DNA of 64,000 nt from a bacterium HR40 (GCA_002898275.1 BEIQ01000001.1:923899-987898), one strand, 5' to 3'. Shown: positions 50,935-60,236, counted from the first letter of the stretch. Program-made: numbers and translations. The notes: generated from the letters alone by a model not told the origin.

Positions 50935-53277
50935 GTGAGCGAACGCCCCGAAGCCATCGGTTCCTGGCCCTATTTCCGCCGCGATCCGGAATGCGTGGTG
51001 CTGCCTCCGCGCCCGGGCGTGCGGCCGAGCGACAAGCCGCCGGTGCGGATCTTCCTCGGCACCGAGGACGCCCAATACCGGGCCGAGCGCATCTTCTTTT
51101 GGTCGATCGAGAAGGTGCGCGATCCCTCCCGGGTCTATGAGATTTATCTGATGAAGAACATCGCCGGCTTCAACCGGCGTGGCTGGCGTACCGGATTCAC
51201 CAACTACCGCTTCGCCATTCCGGACTTCGCCGGTCGCCGAGGCCGCGCCATCTACAACGACGTCGACCAGATCTACCTCGCCGATCCGGCACTGCTCTTC
51301 GACCTCGATATGGGCGGCCACGGCTATCTCACGATCGATCCGCGCGACACCTCGGTCATGCTCATCGACTGCGAGAAGATGTGGCCGTACTGGAACCGCG
51401 AGACGGCCGCGCGCAGCAGCAAGACGGAGCTCGTCCAGAAGCCGGCTGCGGTGCCCGGGCTCTGCGGATTGCTCGATCCGCATTGGAATGCCCGCGACCT
51501 CGAATATGTCGAGGGCCGCACCAAATGCCTGCACTATACGGCTTTGCACCAGCAGCCGTGGCAGCCATTCCCGGGCGATTATTCCTACCACCCGAACCCC
51601 CTCGCCTATATCTGGTACGAGCTCGAGCGCGAGGCGGACGCGGCAGGCTACCAAGTGTTCACCCGGCAGCGACCGAGCCCTGGCTTCGCCGTCACGCTGT
51701 CGCGCCGCGACCTTTCGCTCTCTCCTCTGCCCTCCGGTCTGCCGGGAGTCCGGGCGCTGGCGCTCGCCAACCAGCTGAAGATCGCGAGCCAGCTCGTGGT
51801 GACGGCCGGCGGCGAGGCACCGGAGCTCGGGCTTGCCGCTGATGTCACCGCGCGCCTCGACCTCACCGCCGATCCCGCGGGGTGGCCGGACAGCCGGTTC
51901 GATGCGGTGGTCGCAGGGTCGCTCTTCGAGCGGGTGCCGCCTTCCGACATCGCCTGGTTGCTCGACGAGCTCTTCGCTCGGGCGCGCCGTCTCGTCGTGC
52001 TGGCGATCGCCGCGACGGCTCGCTACGGCCTCGGCAGTCCCGAATGGTGGCACCGGCGAGTGGCCGAGGCGGCGGGGCGCCGTCCGGGTGTGAGCTGGCA
52101 CCTCGATACCTTTCCGGCGACGACCGAGGCTCCGGCGCGCATCTCCTTCTCCGCCCTGCGGCGCGAGGATCCGGGCCAACCCAAGGTGTGGGCGCTGCTC
52201 GGCGACAATGCGGTCGGCAACGCCCAGGTGCGGCGTCTGGTCGAGGCACTGGGGTGGCCCTACGAAGAGCGGAGACTCGCTTTCAACGCGCGCGCCGCTT
52301 TGCCGCCGTTGCTGCTCGGGGCGAGCCTGGCTGGAGTCGATGTCGCCCGTTCGAGCCCGCTCGCGCCACCCTGGCCCGACCTCGTGATCGCGGCCGAGTC
52401 GAAGAGCGTTCCGGTCGCCCTGTGGATCCGTCGGCAGTCGCAGGGACACACCCGCCTCGTTCAGCTCGGCCGACCGCTCGCCCCCTTCCATCTCTTCGAT
52501 CTCATCGTCGCCGGGCCGCAGCACCGCCTGCCCATCCGCGACAATGTCTTGCACGTGACCGCACCCTTCGCCGGCATGGATGCAGCGACGCTCGCTCGCG
52601 CCACCGCCGCCTGGCGGCCGCGAATCTCCAACCTGCCGCAGCCGCGCACGGCACTCTTCGTCGGCGGTGGTGGTTGGCTTCGGCGGGTTGCGGTCGGCAA
52701 GGCTGCCGAGCTCGCCCGAACCGTTTCCCGGCGCGTGGCTGCGGAAGCGGGCTCGGTGCTGGTGGCCTTTGCTCCGGACGTGCCGGCGCGGGCGCGCGAG
52801 GCCCTTCTCGCGGCCCTGGATGTGCCGCACCTGGTGGCGGATCCTGGCCGCGAGCGCGAGGCGCAGGCGGCCTTCCTCGCCCTCGCCGACGGGTTCGTCG
52901 TCACCGACGACGATCCGGCGCTTCTCGCCGAGGCCTGCCTGACCGGCAAGCCCGTCGCTCTGTTCGGGCGCTCCCACCGCGAGCCGAGCCGGCTCCTCGA
53001 CCCGCTGTGGAAACTCGGGGCCATGGTCCTGGGCCTTACCTATCGGGGTACGCCGCACCAACAGACCTGGCTCGGGCGGCTCGCTGACGAGCTCGCGACC
53101 CGCGGGCTGCTCGTCCTGCCGCGCGACCTCGAAGCCTATCACGATGCGCTCGAGGCGCGCGGGCTGCTGGTGCGGATCGGCTCCGAACCACGGGCACGAC
53201 CGCGGCCGCTGGACGATTTGGCACGGACCGTGGAGCGCGTGCACAGCCTCATGAGCGAGGTGCCGCAGGCAGGCTGA
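50935..53277 (+). CDS. fusion of GT8-like glycosyltransferase, methyltransferase-like and ELM1 domains
   Basis: A 780-residue cytosolic protein in three parts. Residues 30-260 resemble a GT8-type nucleotide-sugar glycosyltransferase, with YNDVDQIYLADPALLFDLD as the DxD-like site and a late HYTALHQQPWQPFPGDYSYHP. Residues 275-405 look like a class I methyltransferase fold without the glycine-rich SAM loop (FDAVVAGSLFERVPPSDI). Residues 415-770 are an ELM1 (mitochondrial fission protein-like) domain with VWALLGDNAVGNAQV, AAESKSVPVALWIRRQ and FVVTDDDPALLAEACLTGKPVALF. Bacterial ELM1 proteins are viewed as putative glycosyltransferases. The GTG at 50935 is preferred over a TTG 96 bases upstream. 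Confidence 0.75.
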   Translation: MSERPEAIGSWPYFRRDPECVVLPPRPGVRPSDKPPVRIFLGTEDAQYRAERIFFWSIEKVRDPSRVYEIYLMKNIAGFNRRGWRTGFTNYRFAIPDFAGRRGRAIYNDVDQIYLADPALLFDLDMGGHGYLTIDPRDTSVMLIDCEKMWPYWNRETAARSSKTELVQKPAAVPGLCGLLDPHWNARDLEYVEGRTKCLHYTALHQQPWQPFPGDYSYHPNPLAYIWYELEREADAAGYQVFTRQRPSPGFAVTLSRRDLSLSPLPSGLPGVRALALANQLKIASQLVVTAGGEAPELGLAADVTARLDLTADPAGWPDSRFDAVVAGSLFERVPPSDIAWLLDELFARARRLVVLAIAATARYGLGSPEWWHRRVAEAAGRRPGVSWHLDTFPATTEAPARISFSALRREDPGQPKVWALLGDNAVGNAQVRRLVEALGWPYEERRLAFNARAALPPLLLGASLAGVDVARSSPLAPPWPDLVIAAESKSVPVALWIRRQSQGHTRLVQLGRPLAPFHLFDLIVAGPQHRLPIRDNVLHVTAPFAGMDAATLARATAAWRPRISNLPQPRTALFVGGGGWLRRVAVGKAAELARTVSRRVAAEAGSVLVAFAPDVPARAREALLAALDVPHLVADPGREREAQAAFLALADGFVVTDDDPALLAEACLTGKPVALFGRSHREPSRLLDPLWKLGAMVLGLTYRGTPHQQTWLGRLADELATRGLLVLPRDLEAYHDALEARGLLVRIGSEPRARPRPLDDLARTVERVHSLMSEVPQAG

Positions 53278-53332
53278 CGGCTGGTCGACCGGCGGTGCGG
53301 CGAGCGCGCTGCCGGCAAGGGGACGTCGAGCG

Positions 53333-54109
53333 ATGCGACTGGTGTGGGGTCCGTGGGATCCGGAACCGCGCCTGCTGAACCGGATGGGGTTCCGCGATCT
53401 GTTGCGCGCCTATTTCACCTACTACGCCATCCAGGTCTATCTCCTCTGCGTCGTCGCTGGAGGTCTTCTCGCAGCGCGGTGGGCCGAAAGCTGGGAAGGG
53501 CCAGCGTTGGCCGCGCTCGTCACCGTCCTCGTCTACCCGTTCGTCGAGTATCTCGTGCACCGTTTCGTGCTGCACTCGCGGTGGCTCTATCGCAGTCGTT
53601 TCACGGCCCGAGTGTGGAAGCGCATCCACTACGATCATCATCGGAACCCGAACGATCTCGGAGTTCTCTTCGGCGCCCTGTACACGACCCTGCCGACCAT
53701 CGCACTCGTCACCCTGCCGCTGGGCGGTCTCATCGGCGGTGCCGCCGGGGCCGCCGCGGCTTTCGCCGCTGGCTCTGCCGTCTTCGCCTTTTACGAGTTC
53801 TGCCATTGCGTGCAGCACCTCCCGGTGAGCCCGAAAAACCGCTGGCTCCGCGATATCAAGCGGCGTCACTTGGCCCACCACTTTCACAACGAGCAAGGGA
53901 ACTTCGGCATCACGAGCAGCCTCGTCGACCGCCTCGTCGGCACCTTCTACGATCCGCCTCACACGCGACCCAAGAGCCCGACCGTCTTCAATCTCGGCTA
54001 TACCGGTCCGGAGCGAGAACGCTATCCCTGGGTCGCGCAGTCCTCGGCCGAGGAGCGCACGAGCGCTCGCGCGCGTCGGCGACGTGCGGAGACGTTGGGT
54101 CGGACGTGA
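53333..54109 (+). CDS. fatty acid hydroxylase/sterol desaturase family membrane protein
   Basis: Di-iron membrane oxygenase acting on a lipid chain or sterol-like substrate. The 258-residue protein has four or five hydrophobic segments. The histidine boxes are HRFVLH (about residue 78), HYDHH, HCVQH and HLAHHFHNEQGNFG, the eight-histidine pattern of the family. It opens an eight-gene run of overlapping genes. The stop overlaps the GTG of the GNAT-like gene. Candidate reactions are acyl-chain or long-chain-base hydroxylation; sterol use is unlikely without other sterol genes. Confidence 0.87.
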   Translation: MRLVWGPWDPEPRLLNRMGFRDLLRAYFTYYAIQVYLLCVVAGGLLAARWAESWEGPALAALVTVLVYPFVEYLVHRFVLHSRWLYRSRFTARVWKRIHYDHHRNPNDLGVLFGALYTTLPTIALVTLPLGGLIGGAAGAAAAFAAGSAVFAFYEFCHCVQHLPVSPKNRWLRDIKRRHLAHHFHNEQGNFGITSSLVDRLVGTFYDPPHTRPKSPTVFNLGYTGPERERYPWVAQSSAEERTSARARRRRAETLGRT

Positions 54110-55245
54110 GCGACATCCGCATTGCTGCGGTCGAGAGCCGCGAGGATCTCGTCCGCTTTCTCGAGCTGCCGGCGTCGATCTACGCCAGCGACCGCAACTG
54201 GGTGCGGCCACTGCTGTTCGAGCGGCTGCGGCACCTCGACCGGAACCGCAACCCTTTCTGGCGCGGCATCGACATTCGCTTCTGGATCGCCCGCCGCGGG
54301 GCGCGCGAGGTGGGACGCATCAGTGCCCAGGTCAACCACCGCCATCTGGAGCGGCACGCCGACGCGACGGGCCATTTCGGCTTCCTCGAGGCGGTGGACG
54401 ACCCGGAGGTGTTCGCGGCCCTGTTGGAAACGGCAGAAGAGTGGTTGCGCGCCCAGGGAATGGAGCGCATCGCCGGCCCCTTCGATCCGTCGATCAACGA
54501 CTCCTGCGGGCTCCTGGTCGCCGGTTTCGAGCGACCTCCCAGTATGATGATGGGCCATGCCCGACCCTATTATGCCCAGCGGCTCGAGGCTCTCGGCTAC
54601 CGTAAGCTGCGCGATCTCCTCGCCTATGACTTCGACGTCACCGCCGACTGGCCGCCGGCGGCGGCTCGCTTGCTGGCTCGTGCCCGGCGACTCGAGGGCG
54701 TGCGGGTGCGTCCCCTCGACATGCGGCGCTGGTACGAGGAGATCGACACCATCTGCGCGATCTTCAACGACGCCTGGGCGGAGAATTGGGGCTTCGTGCC
54801 TTTCGACCAAGCGGAAGCGCGCTATCTCGCAGACGAGATCCGGCCCCTCGTGACCGGCGGTTGCTTCGCGATCGGCGAGCTCGACGGAGAGCCCGCAGCC
54901 ATGACGGTGACTCTGCCCAATCTCAACGAGGCCATCGCCGATCTCGGCGGTCGGCTTTGGCCATTGGGCTGGGCGAAGCTCCTATGGCGGCTGTTCGTGC
55001 GCGGCGTCTCGAGCTGGCGCATGCCCCTCATGGGGGTACGGCGCCGTTACCAGAACAGCCCGCACGGGGCGGCCCTGGCGCTGCTCGTCATCGAGGCCGT
55101 CCAGTCGTACCACCGGGCTCGCGGCGTGGCACGCGCCGAGCTCTCCTGGGTGCTCGAGGACAACCGACGGGTGCGCGATCTCATCGAGACCGTGGGCGGA
55201 GTGCCCTACAAGACCTACCGCATCTACGCGAAATCCTTGCGATGA
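54106..55245 (+). CDS. GNAT-fold acyltransferase-like protein (bacterial ceramide synthase-like)
   Basis: A 379-residue two-lobe GNAT protein. The first lobe has WVRPLLFERLRHLDRNRNPFW, VGRISAQVNHRHLERH and RIAGPFDPSINDSCGLLVAGF with PSMMMGHARPYY. The second lobe has NDAWAENWGFVPFDQAEARYLADEI, then MPLMGVRRRYQNSPHGAALALLVI and AELSWVLEDNRRVRDLIETVGG. This sequence type is often misnamed dATP pyrophosphohydrolase. As I recall, it is the family to which the Caulobacter acyl-CoA dependent ceramide synthase belongs. Acyl transfer to an amine is therefore likely, but the substrate is inferred. Confidence 0.72.
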   Translation: MSDIRIAAVESREDLVRFLELPASIYASDRNWVRPLLFERLRHLDRNRNPFWRGIDIRFWIARRGAREVGRISAQVNHRHLERHADATGHFGFLEAVDDPEVFAALLETAEEWLRAQGMERIAGPFDPSINDSCGLLVAGFERPPSMMMGHARPYYAQRLEALGYRKLRDLLAYDFDVTADWPPAAARLLARARRLEGVRVRPLDMRRWYEEIDTICAIFNDAWAENWGFVPFDQAEARYLADEIRPLVTGGCFAIGELDGEPAAMTVTLPNLNEAIADLGGRLWPLGWAKLLWRLFVRGVSSWRMPLMGVRRRYQNSPHGAALALLVIEAVQSYHRARGVARAELSWVLEDNRRVRDLIETVGGVPYKTYRIYAKSLR

Positions 55246-56045
55246 CTCCGATCCCTGCCCTCGTCCTGGCTGGAAGCCGTCTCGGGGAACACGATCCCGT
55301 CGCCCGCATCGCCGGTGTGGCCCACAAGGTGCTCGCTCCGGTGGCAGGCGAGGCCATGGTCTCGCGGGTGCTGGGCGCGCTCGAGGCCTGCCCGCGGATC
55401 GCCGGGATCGTGCTGGTCTCGGATATCGGCGACGAACTGCGCCGGCTGCCGCGGGTGCAACGCATGGAGCGTTCCGGACGGCTGCAACTGCGCGAGGCTG
55501 CCTCGAGCCCGTCGCTGTCGGTGGCGCAGGTGTTCGCCGAGTTCGGTGCGCCGCTGCTCGTCACCACGGGCGACCATGCACTGCTCGACCCCCCTATCCT
55601 GGCGGAGTTCCTCGCCGGCGCCGAGCGTGGCGGGAGCGATCTCGCCGTGGGCCTCGTCGAGGAGCGGGTGATCGCCGCGCGCGTGCCCTCGACCCGACGC
55701 ACCTATCTCCGCTTCCGCGACACCGCCGTCTCGGGCGCCAATCTGTTCCTCCTGCGCACGCCTGCTGCTGCCGCCGCACTCGGCTTCTGGCGGCGGGTCG
55801 AGGCCGAACGCAAACGCCCGTGGAAGCTCGCTGCGGCCTTCGGGCCACGGCTGCTCCTGGGCTTCTTGCTGCACGGGCTGACCCTCGAGCGGGCCTTCGT
55901 CCTCGCCGGCCGGCGCTTGGGTCTCGCCGTGGCGCCGGTGCTGCTGTCGGCAGCCGTTGCCGCGATCGACGTGGACCGACCCGAGGATCTGCAGCTCGTC
56001 CGCCAGCTCGCGGCAGCCCGTGCGCAGGCGGAGCCCGTAGCGTGA
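55242..56045 (+). CDS. NTP transferase domain protein (MobA-like)
   Basis: Nucleotidyltransferase of the GT-A or MobA-like fold, 267 residues. The N-terminal signature ALVLAGSRLGEHDPVARIAGVAHKVLAPVAGEAMV contains the LAG and late-Lys pattern used to bind NTP. VTTGDHALLDPPILAEFL carries the metal-binding Asp. A late SGANLFLLRT and AIDVDRPEDLQLVRQ complete the fold. It probably activates a sugar, sugar phosphate or polyol phosphate as an NDP derivative for the lipid made by the neighbouring genes. It overlaps its neighbours by four bases on both sides. Confidence 0.8.
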   Translation: MTPIPALVLAGSRLGEHDPVARIAGVAHKVLAPVAGEAMVSRVLGALEACPRIAGIVLVSDIGDELRRLPRVQRMERSGRLQLREAASSPSLSVAQVFAEFGAPLLVTTGDHALLDPPILAEFLAGAERGGSDLAVGLVEERVIAARVPSTRRTYLRFRDTAVSGANLFLLRTPAAAAALGFWRRVEAERKRPWKLAAAFGPRLLLGFLLHGLTLERAFVLAGRRLGLAVAPVLLSAAVAAIDVDRPEDLQLVRQLAAARAQAEPVA

Positions 56046-56959
56046 GACTGGCGCATCTGAGCGACCCCCACCTCGCCCCCCTTCCCTGCCCCCGAGCGCG
56101 CGACCTCCTGGGCAAGCGAGCGAGTGGCTTTCTGTCGTGGCAGCTGCGGCGCCGCTTCCGCCATCGTCCCGAAGTGCTAGAAGCGGTCGTCGCCGATCTG
56201 CGCGCGTTTGCACCCGATCACATCGTGGTCACAGGCGATCTCGCCAATCTCTCGCTGCCCGAGGAATTCGTCCGGGCGGCACGCTGGCTCGCCGGGCTCG
56301 GCTCGCCCGAACGCGTGAGCCTGGTGCCTGGCAACCACGACGCCTATGTCCGCCTGGCGCCCGAACAGAGCGCCGCCCAGTGGACGCCCTGGATCACGGA
56401 CGATGACGGGCGGTCCGGTTTTCCCTGGCTGCGACGGCGTCCGCCTTTGGCGCTCATCGGCCTTTCGAGCGCCGTGCCTTCCGCATGGTTCCGAGCGACC
56501 GGCTCGGTAGGGGAGACGCAGCTCGAGGCCCTCGAACGGATGCTCGCCGACCTCGGCGACGAGGATCTCATCCGCGTGCTGCTCGTGCACCATCCGCCGC
56601 TCGAGAGGGTGCCGCGGCGCAAGGCCCTGCTCGATCGCGAGGCGCTTTTGCGGGTCATCGCCCGGCACGGGGTCGAGCTCGTGCTCGCCGGCCACCTCCA
56701 TCGCTTCGCCGTGGAGTGGCTTTTCGGACCGCGGCAGCCGGTGCCCCTGCTCCTCGCCCCCTCGGCCTCCCTCCTCTCCTCCGCCGAAGGCTGTGGCGGC
56801 TATGTGCGGCTGGTCGTCGAGGGAACCCGCCGACAGCCCCGGATCGAGGTGGAGCTGCGCCGTTTCGACCCTGGATCGGGCCGGGTGACGGGCACCGGAC
56901 GTTTCTCGCTTTCGGCCGCGGCCGCCGGCCGCGCAGAGGCTGAGATGGCCCTGCCGTGA
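56042..56959 (+). CDS. metallophosphoesterase
   Basis: Calcineurin-like phosphoesterase of 305 residues. The five blocks are present: LSDPHLA (DxH), VVTGDLANLS (GDxxN), VPGNHDAY (GNHD/E), LLVHHPPL and AGHLHRFAVEW (GHxH). There is no signal peptide, so it works in the cytosol. It starts at a GTG overlapping the NTP transferase gene and its stop overlaps lptF. In the operon it could remove a phosphate from a lipid or head-group intermediate, as LpxH does in lipid A synthesis, though it is not close enough to call LpxH. Confidence 0.88.
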   Translation: MRLAHLSDPHLAPLPCPRARDLLGKRASGFLSWQLRRRFRHRPEVLEAVVADLRAFAPDHIVVTGDLANLSLPEEFVRAARWLAGLGSPERVSLVPGNHDAYVRLAPEQSAAQWTPWITDDDGRSGFPWLRRRPPLALIGLSSAVPSAWFRATGSVGETQLEALERMLADLGDEDLIRVLLVHHPPLERVPRRKALLDREALLRVIARHGVELVLAGHLHRFAVEWLFGPRQPVPLLLAPSASLLSSAEGCGGYVRLVVEGTRRQPRIEVELRRFDPGSGRVTGTGRFSLSAAAAGRAEAEMALP

Positions 56960-58164
56960 GGGTGCTGTCCCGCTATCTCACCAGCCAGACGCTGCATCCG
57001 ATGGCGGCGACCCTGCTCGTCGCGCTCCTCGCATTGCTCGCCGAACGGGCGCTGCGGGTCGTCAATATGGTGATCGGCTGGCGCGGCAGCCTGTTCGCCA
57101 TCGTCGAGATGCTGAGCTACCTCGTCCCTCACTACATGGGCCTGGCGCTGCCGGCGGCCCTCTTCCTCGGCATTTTCCTGGCGATGGCGCGGATGGCGCG
57201 GGAAGGTGAGGTGGACGCCATGCAGGCGGGCGGAGCGGGCCTCTGGACCTGTACCCGGCCGCTCTTTTTCAGCGCACTCGGCGTCGCCGCCGTCCACCTG
57301 CTCCTCGTGGGCTATATCCAACCCTACAGCCGCTATGCCTACCGCGCCGCGGTGTTCGCGCTCACCAATGTCTCCTTCCAGACCCTGCTCGAACCCGGCG
57401 TGTTCGCGACCCTCGGTCACACCACCTACCGGGTGCGCACCCTCGACCCGCGCAAGGAGCAGTTCGAAGACCTCTTCCTTTTCTCCGAGCTCGAGTCCGG
57501 CGATTCGGTGGTGCTCACCGCCCGTCGCGGCCGCATCGAGATCGAGGGCGCGGCACGTCCCATCCTCTTGCGCCTCGAGGATGGAGTACAGCAGATCGTG
57601 CCCGGGGAGCTTTCCTTGCGCGGGGTGGAGCGTCTGCCGCGCTCCCTCACCCTGCGCTTTCGCAACTTCACCACCGACCTGCGCGGCGCCGAGCCCATCG
57701 GGTTTCGGCCGCGGGGCGAGGACGAGCGTGAACTCACCCTCGGCGAGCTGTGGATGTTGCGCGACCGCCCCCCACCCCACATCGATGCCGCCGAGATCCG
57801 CGCCGAACTCGACGGGCGGCTCGCCCGCAGCCTGTCGATCCCGGTCCTGCCCTTCCTCGCCGTGCCGCTCGCTCTGGGCCGTCGTCGCGGCCGGCGATCC
57901 TATGGGTTCGTGATCGGGGTGCTGGTCCTCGTCGCCTACCACCAACTGCTGCAGACGGGTGAAGGGCTCGCCGACAACGGCGTCCTCGACACCGGGACCG
58001 CGCTTTGGCTGCCCACCGGCTCGTTCGGCCTGCTGTCGCTGCTCCTCTTCCTGCGCCGCGCCACGACCGTGCCCGATCCCGCCCGCGGCGCGGTTCTCGA
58101 TCGCTTCGCGGAAGCCGTCCAAGATCGTCTCGCCCGCTTGCTGCAAGAACGGATCGCCGACTGA
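56956..58164 (+). CDS. lptF: LptF-type permease (YjgP/YjgQ family)
   Basis: One half of the inner-membrane LptFG transporter that lifts lipopolysaccharide from the membrane for the periplasmic bridge. The 402-residue protein has six predicted membrane helices in two sets of three, with MLSYLVPHYMGLALPAALFLGIFLAMARMAREGEVDAMQAGG in the coupling-helix region. The periplasmic beta-jellyroll spans about residues 130-275, before the second helical set. It starts at a GTG overlapping the phosphoesterase gene. The location inside a lipid-enzyme operon is unusual: lptF and lptG normally sit near pepA or lptD. Confidence 0.87.
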   Translation: MRVLSRYLTSQTLHPMAATLLVALLALLAERALRVVNMVIGWRGSLFAIVEMLSYLVPHYMGLALPAALFLGIFLAMARMAREGEVDAMQAGGAGLWTCTRPLFFSALGVAAVHLLLVGYIQPYSRYAYRAAVFALTNVSFQTLLEPGVFATLGHTTYRVRTLDPRKEQFEDLFLFSELESGDSVVLTARRGRIEIEGAARPILLRLEDGVQQIVPGELSLRGVERLPRSLTLRFRNFTTDLRGAEPIGFRPRGEDERELTLGELWMLRDRPPPHIDAAEIRAELDGRLARSLSIPVLPFLAVPLALGRRRGRRSYGFVIGVLVLVAYHQLLQTGEGLADNGVLDTGTALWLPTGSFGLLSLLLFLRRATTVPDPARGAVLDRFAEAVQDRLARLLQERIAD

Positions 58165-59279
58165 TGGGCGTGCTCTCCCGCTATCTCTTGCGTTTCGTGC
58201 TGACGCGCTTGGCAGCGGTGCTGTTCGCCATTGTCTGCTTCGCTTTCCTCATCGACCTCCTGGATGCGAGCGAGGATCTGCTTGGCCGTTCCGATTCGCC
58301 AGTGCGCGATTTGCTCGTCTATACCGGTCTGCGTACGCCCTCCCTGCTCAGCGAGATCCTGCCCTTTGCCCTCCTCCTCGGTGGACTGTTCGCGGCGACC
58401 GACCTGATCCGACACCGCGAGCTCGTGGCCATCTGGAACGCTGGCCTGTCCTCGGCCGGCATCGCGCTCAGGCTCTTGCCGCTCGCTTTGCTGCTGGCAG
58501 TGGGCAAATATGGGAACGACGATCGTCTGATCCCGGCGAGTGTCGAGCGGCTGCGCGACTGGGGTGTCGGCCTCTTCTCCTCTCTCGGACCCGGACGCGA
58601 CGACCGTTGGTTGTGGGTGGCTGCCGACGACACGGTCCTGCGCTTTCACGCGCGAGCGGCGCGCGAGGGGAAGTTGCGCGAGATCGCCATCTTCCGCCGC
58701 AACGCCGAGGGGCTTTTGGTCGAGCGCATCCTCGCCGCCGAGGCGGAGGTACGGGAGGACGGGCTGCTGCTGCACCAGGTCGACCGCCGCCCGCTCGGTC
58801 AGGAGCGGAGCGAGAACATGGAGAGCCTGCTCGTTCCGGTGCACATCGACCTCGAGGCGGTGGCACTGATGACCCGACCGGCGAGCGAGCTGTCGCGAGC
58901 CGATCTCCTGCGCGTGGTGGCAGCGCGGGGCTTCGGCATGCAGCCGATCCACGCCCATCGCACCTGGCTCTACCACCGTCCGGCTGCAGCGCTCGCCGTC
59001 GCTCTGTTGCTCCTTTTGCCCTTCGCTCTCGCCCGCTCGGTACGACGGGTCGGGGGAACCACCGCCCTCTTCCTGCGCGCGCTCGCCTTGGGCTTCGGCT
59101 ACCAGATCGGCAACGGCTTGCTCGTGGCCCTCGGCGAGGGTGGCTTTCTTGCCCCGACCATCGCCGCCTGGGGCGCTCCTTCGCTGCTCGCGCTGACCGT
59201 GCTCGGGCTGTTGCTGCTGGGCGAAGTCGAAGGCCGACGGGCATCGGCAATGCCGGCGGAGGCCGCCCGATGCGCATGA
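58164..59279 (+). CDS. lptG: LptG-type permease (YjgP/YjgQ family)
   Basis: Partner of LptF, 371 residues. It has SRYLLRFVLTRLAAVLFAIVCFAFLIDLLDASEDL in helix 1, then TPSLLSEILPFALLLGGLFAATDLIRHRELVAIWNAGLS, the coupling region typical of the family. The periplasmic jellyroll spans about residues 110-255, followed by three C-terminal helices with LYHRPAAALAVALLLLLPFALA. The ATG shares one base with the lptF stop. Whether this pair serves lipopolysaccharide or another lipid made by this operon cannot be told from sequence; I see no LPS biosynthesis gene nearby. Confidence 0.87.
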   Translation: MGVLSRYLLRFVLTRLAAVLFAIVCFAFLIDLLDASEDLLGRSDSPVRDLLVYTGLRTPSLLSEILPFALLLGGLFAATDLIRHRELVAIWNAGLSSAGIALRLLPLALLLAVGKYGNDDRLIPASVERLRDWGVGLFSSLGPGRDDRWLWVAADDTVLRFHARAAREGKLREIAIFRRNAEGLLVERILAAEAEVREDGLLLHQVDRRPLGQERSENMESLLVPVHIDLEAVALMTRPASELSRADLLRVVAARGFGMQPIHAHRTWLYHRPAAALAVALLLLLPFALARSVRRVGGTTALFLRALALGFGYQIGNGLLVALGEGGFLAPTIAAWGAPSLLALTVLGLLLLGEVEGRRASAMPAEAARCA

Positions 59280-60229
59280 GCCTCGTCCACAATCCGCAAA
59301 GCGGCCGCAATCACCGCGACCCCCTCGATCCCGAGCGGCTGGCCCGGGATGTCCCCACTCTCGACCTCCATCTCCTCGGGCCAGACACCGACACCGCCGC
59401 GCTCGCCTGCCGCCTGCTCGACCGCCATCCGGACCTCCTCGTGGTGAGCGGAGGCGATGGCACGCTGCAGCGGCTGCTCACCGCTCTTCTGCAGGCAGCC
59501 GATGGCGCCCCTCTTCCCGCCGTGGCGATCCTGCCACGCGGTACCGCCAACATGATCGCGGCCGATCTCGGCCTCGTGCGCCGGCCGCCGCGCGCCACCA
59601 CCGTCGCCCGCCTGCTGCGCGATCTCGACGAAGGCCGCCGCGCCACCATCATGGAGGAACGGGCGGTGGTCGCGATCCAAACCGGCGATGCGCCGCCCGA
59701 GGCCGGCTTTTTCTTCGCGACGGGCGCGGTGTGCGATGCCATCGACTTCTGGGCCGAGCGGTTCCAGCGTCGGGGATTGGTCGGGGGGGTCTCCCAGCTC
59801 CTCACCTTCCTCGCGCTGCTCGCCGGGATCGCCACCAAGGGGCCGGAAGCCGCCGGTCTCAGACCCTTTACCGGCAAGCTCGAGATCGACGGGCATCCAC
59901 CGCTCGCCGGCTCCTTCCTGTTCGCGTTCGCCACGACTCTCGACCGACTGCTGCTCGGCGCCACTCCTTTCTGGAATGGCGACGGGGCCGCGCTGCGGGT
60001 CACGGCGGTGGAACGCGATGCCCCGCACTTGCTCGCCCATGCCTGGCGGGTCGTGCGCGGCAAGATGCGCAAACCGCCGCCCCGATACCATAGTTTTGGC
60101 GCCGGACGGGTACGGCTGCGGGGAGCCGAGCGCTTCGTCGTCGACGGCGAGTTCCGCGTCGTCGCCCCTGGAGCGGAGATCGTAGTGGCTGCTGGCCGGA
60201 GGCTGCGCTTTGTCCGGTTCGTCGACTGA
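59270..60229 (+). CDS. diacylglycerol/sphingosine kinase family lipid kinase (LCB5-type)
   Basis: ATP-dependent kinase of a lipid hydroxyl group, 319 residues. The N-terminal nucleotide-binding lobe begins SLVHNPQSGRN and contains VVSGGDGTLQRLL (about residues 57-69) and AILPRGTANMIAADLG, both signatures of the DAGK catalytic domain. The C-terminal beta-sandwich lobe ends RGAERFVVDGEFRVVAPG. GGAGG precedes the ATG, which overlaps lptG by ten bases. The family phosphorylates diacylglycerol, long-chain bases or ceramide; the bacterial ceramide kinase activity in Caulobacter is an example. Substrate here is unknown. Confidence 0.87.
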   Translation: MRMSLVHNPQSGRNHRDPLDPERLARDVPTLDLHLLGPDTDTAALACRLLDRHPDLLVVSGGDGTLQRLLTALLQAADGAPLPAVAILPRGTANMIAADLGLVRRPPRATTVARLLRDLDEGRRATIMEERAVVAIQTGDAPPEAGFFFATGAVCDAIDFWAERFQRRGLVGGVSQLLTFLALLAGIATKGPEAAGLRPFTGKLEIDGHPPLAGSFLFAFATTLDRLLLGATPFWNGDGAALRVTAVERDAPHLLAHAWRVVRGKMRKPPPRYHSFGAGRVRLRGAERFVVDGEFRVVAPGAEIVVAAGRRLRFVRFVD

Positions 60230-60236
60230 AGCGGGG

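Noticed and set aside
50851-53244. A 797-codon minus-strand frame opposite the ELM1 fusion gene
   Set aside because: The plus-strand frame has recognisable domains across its length; the antisense frame does not.
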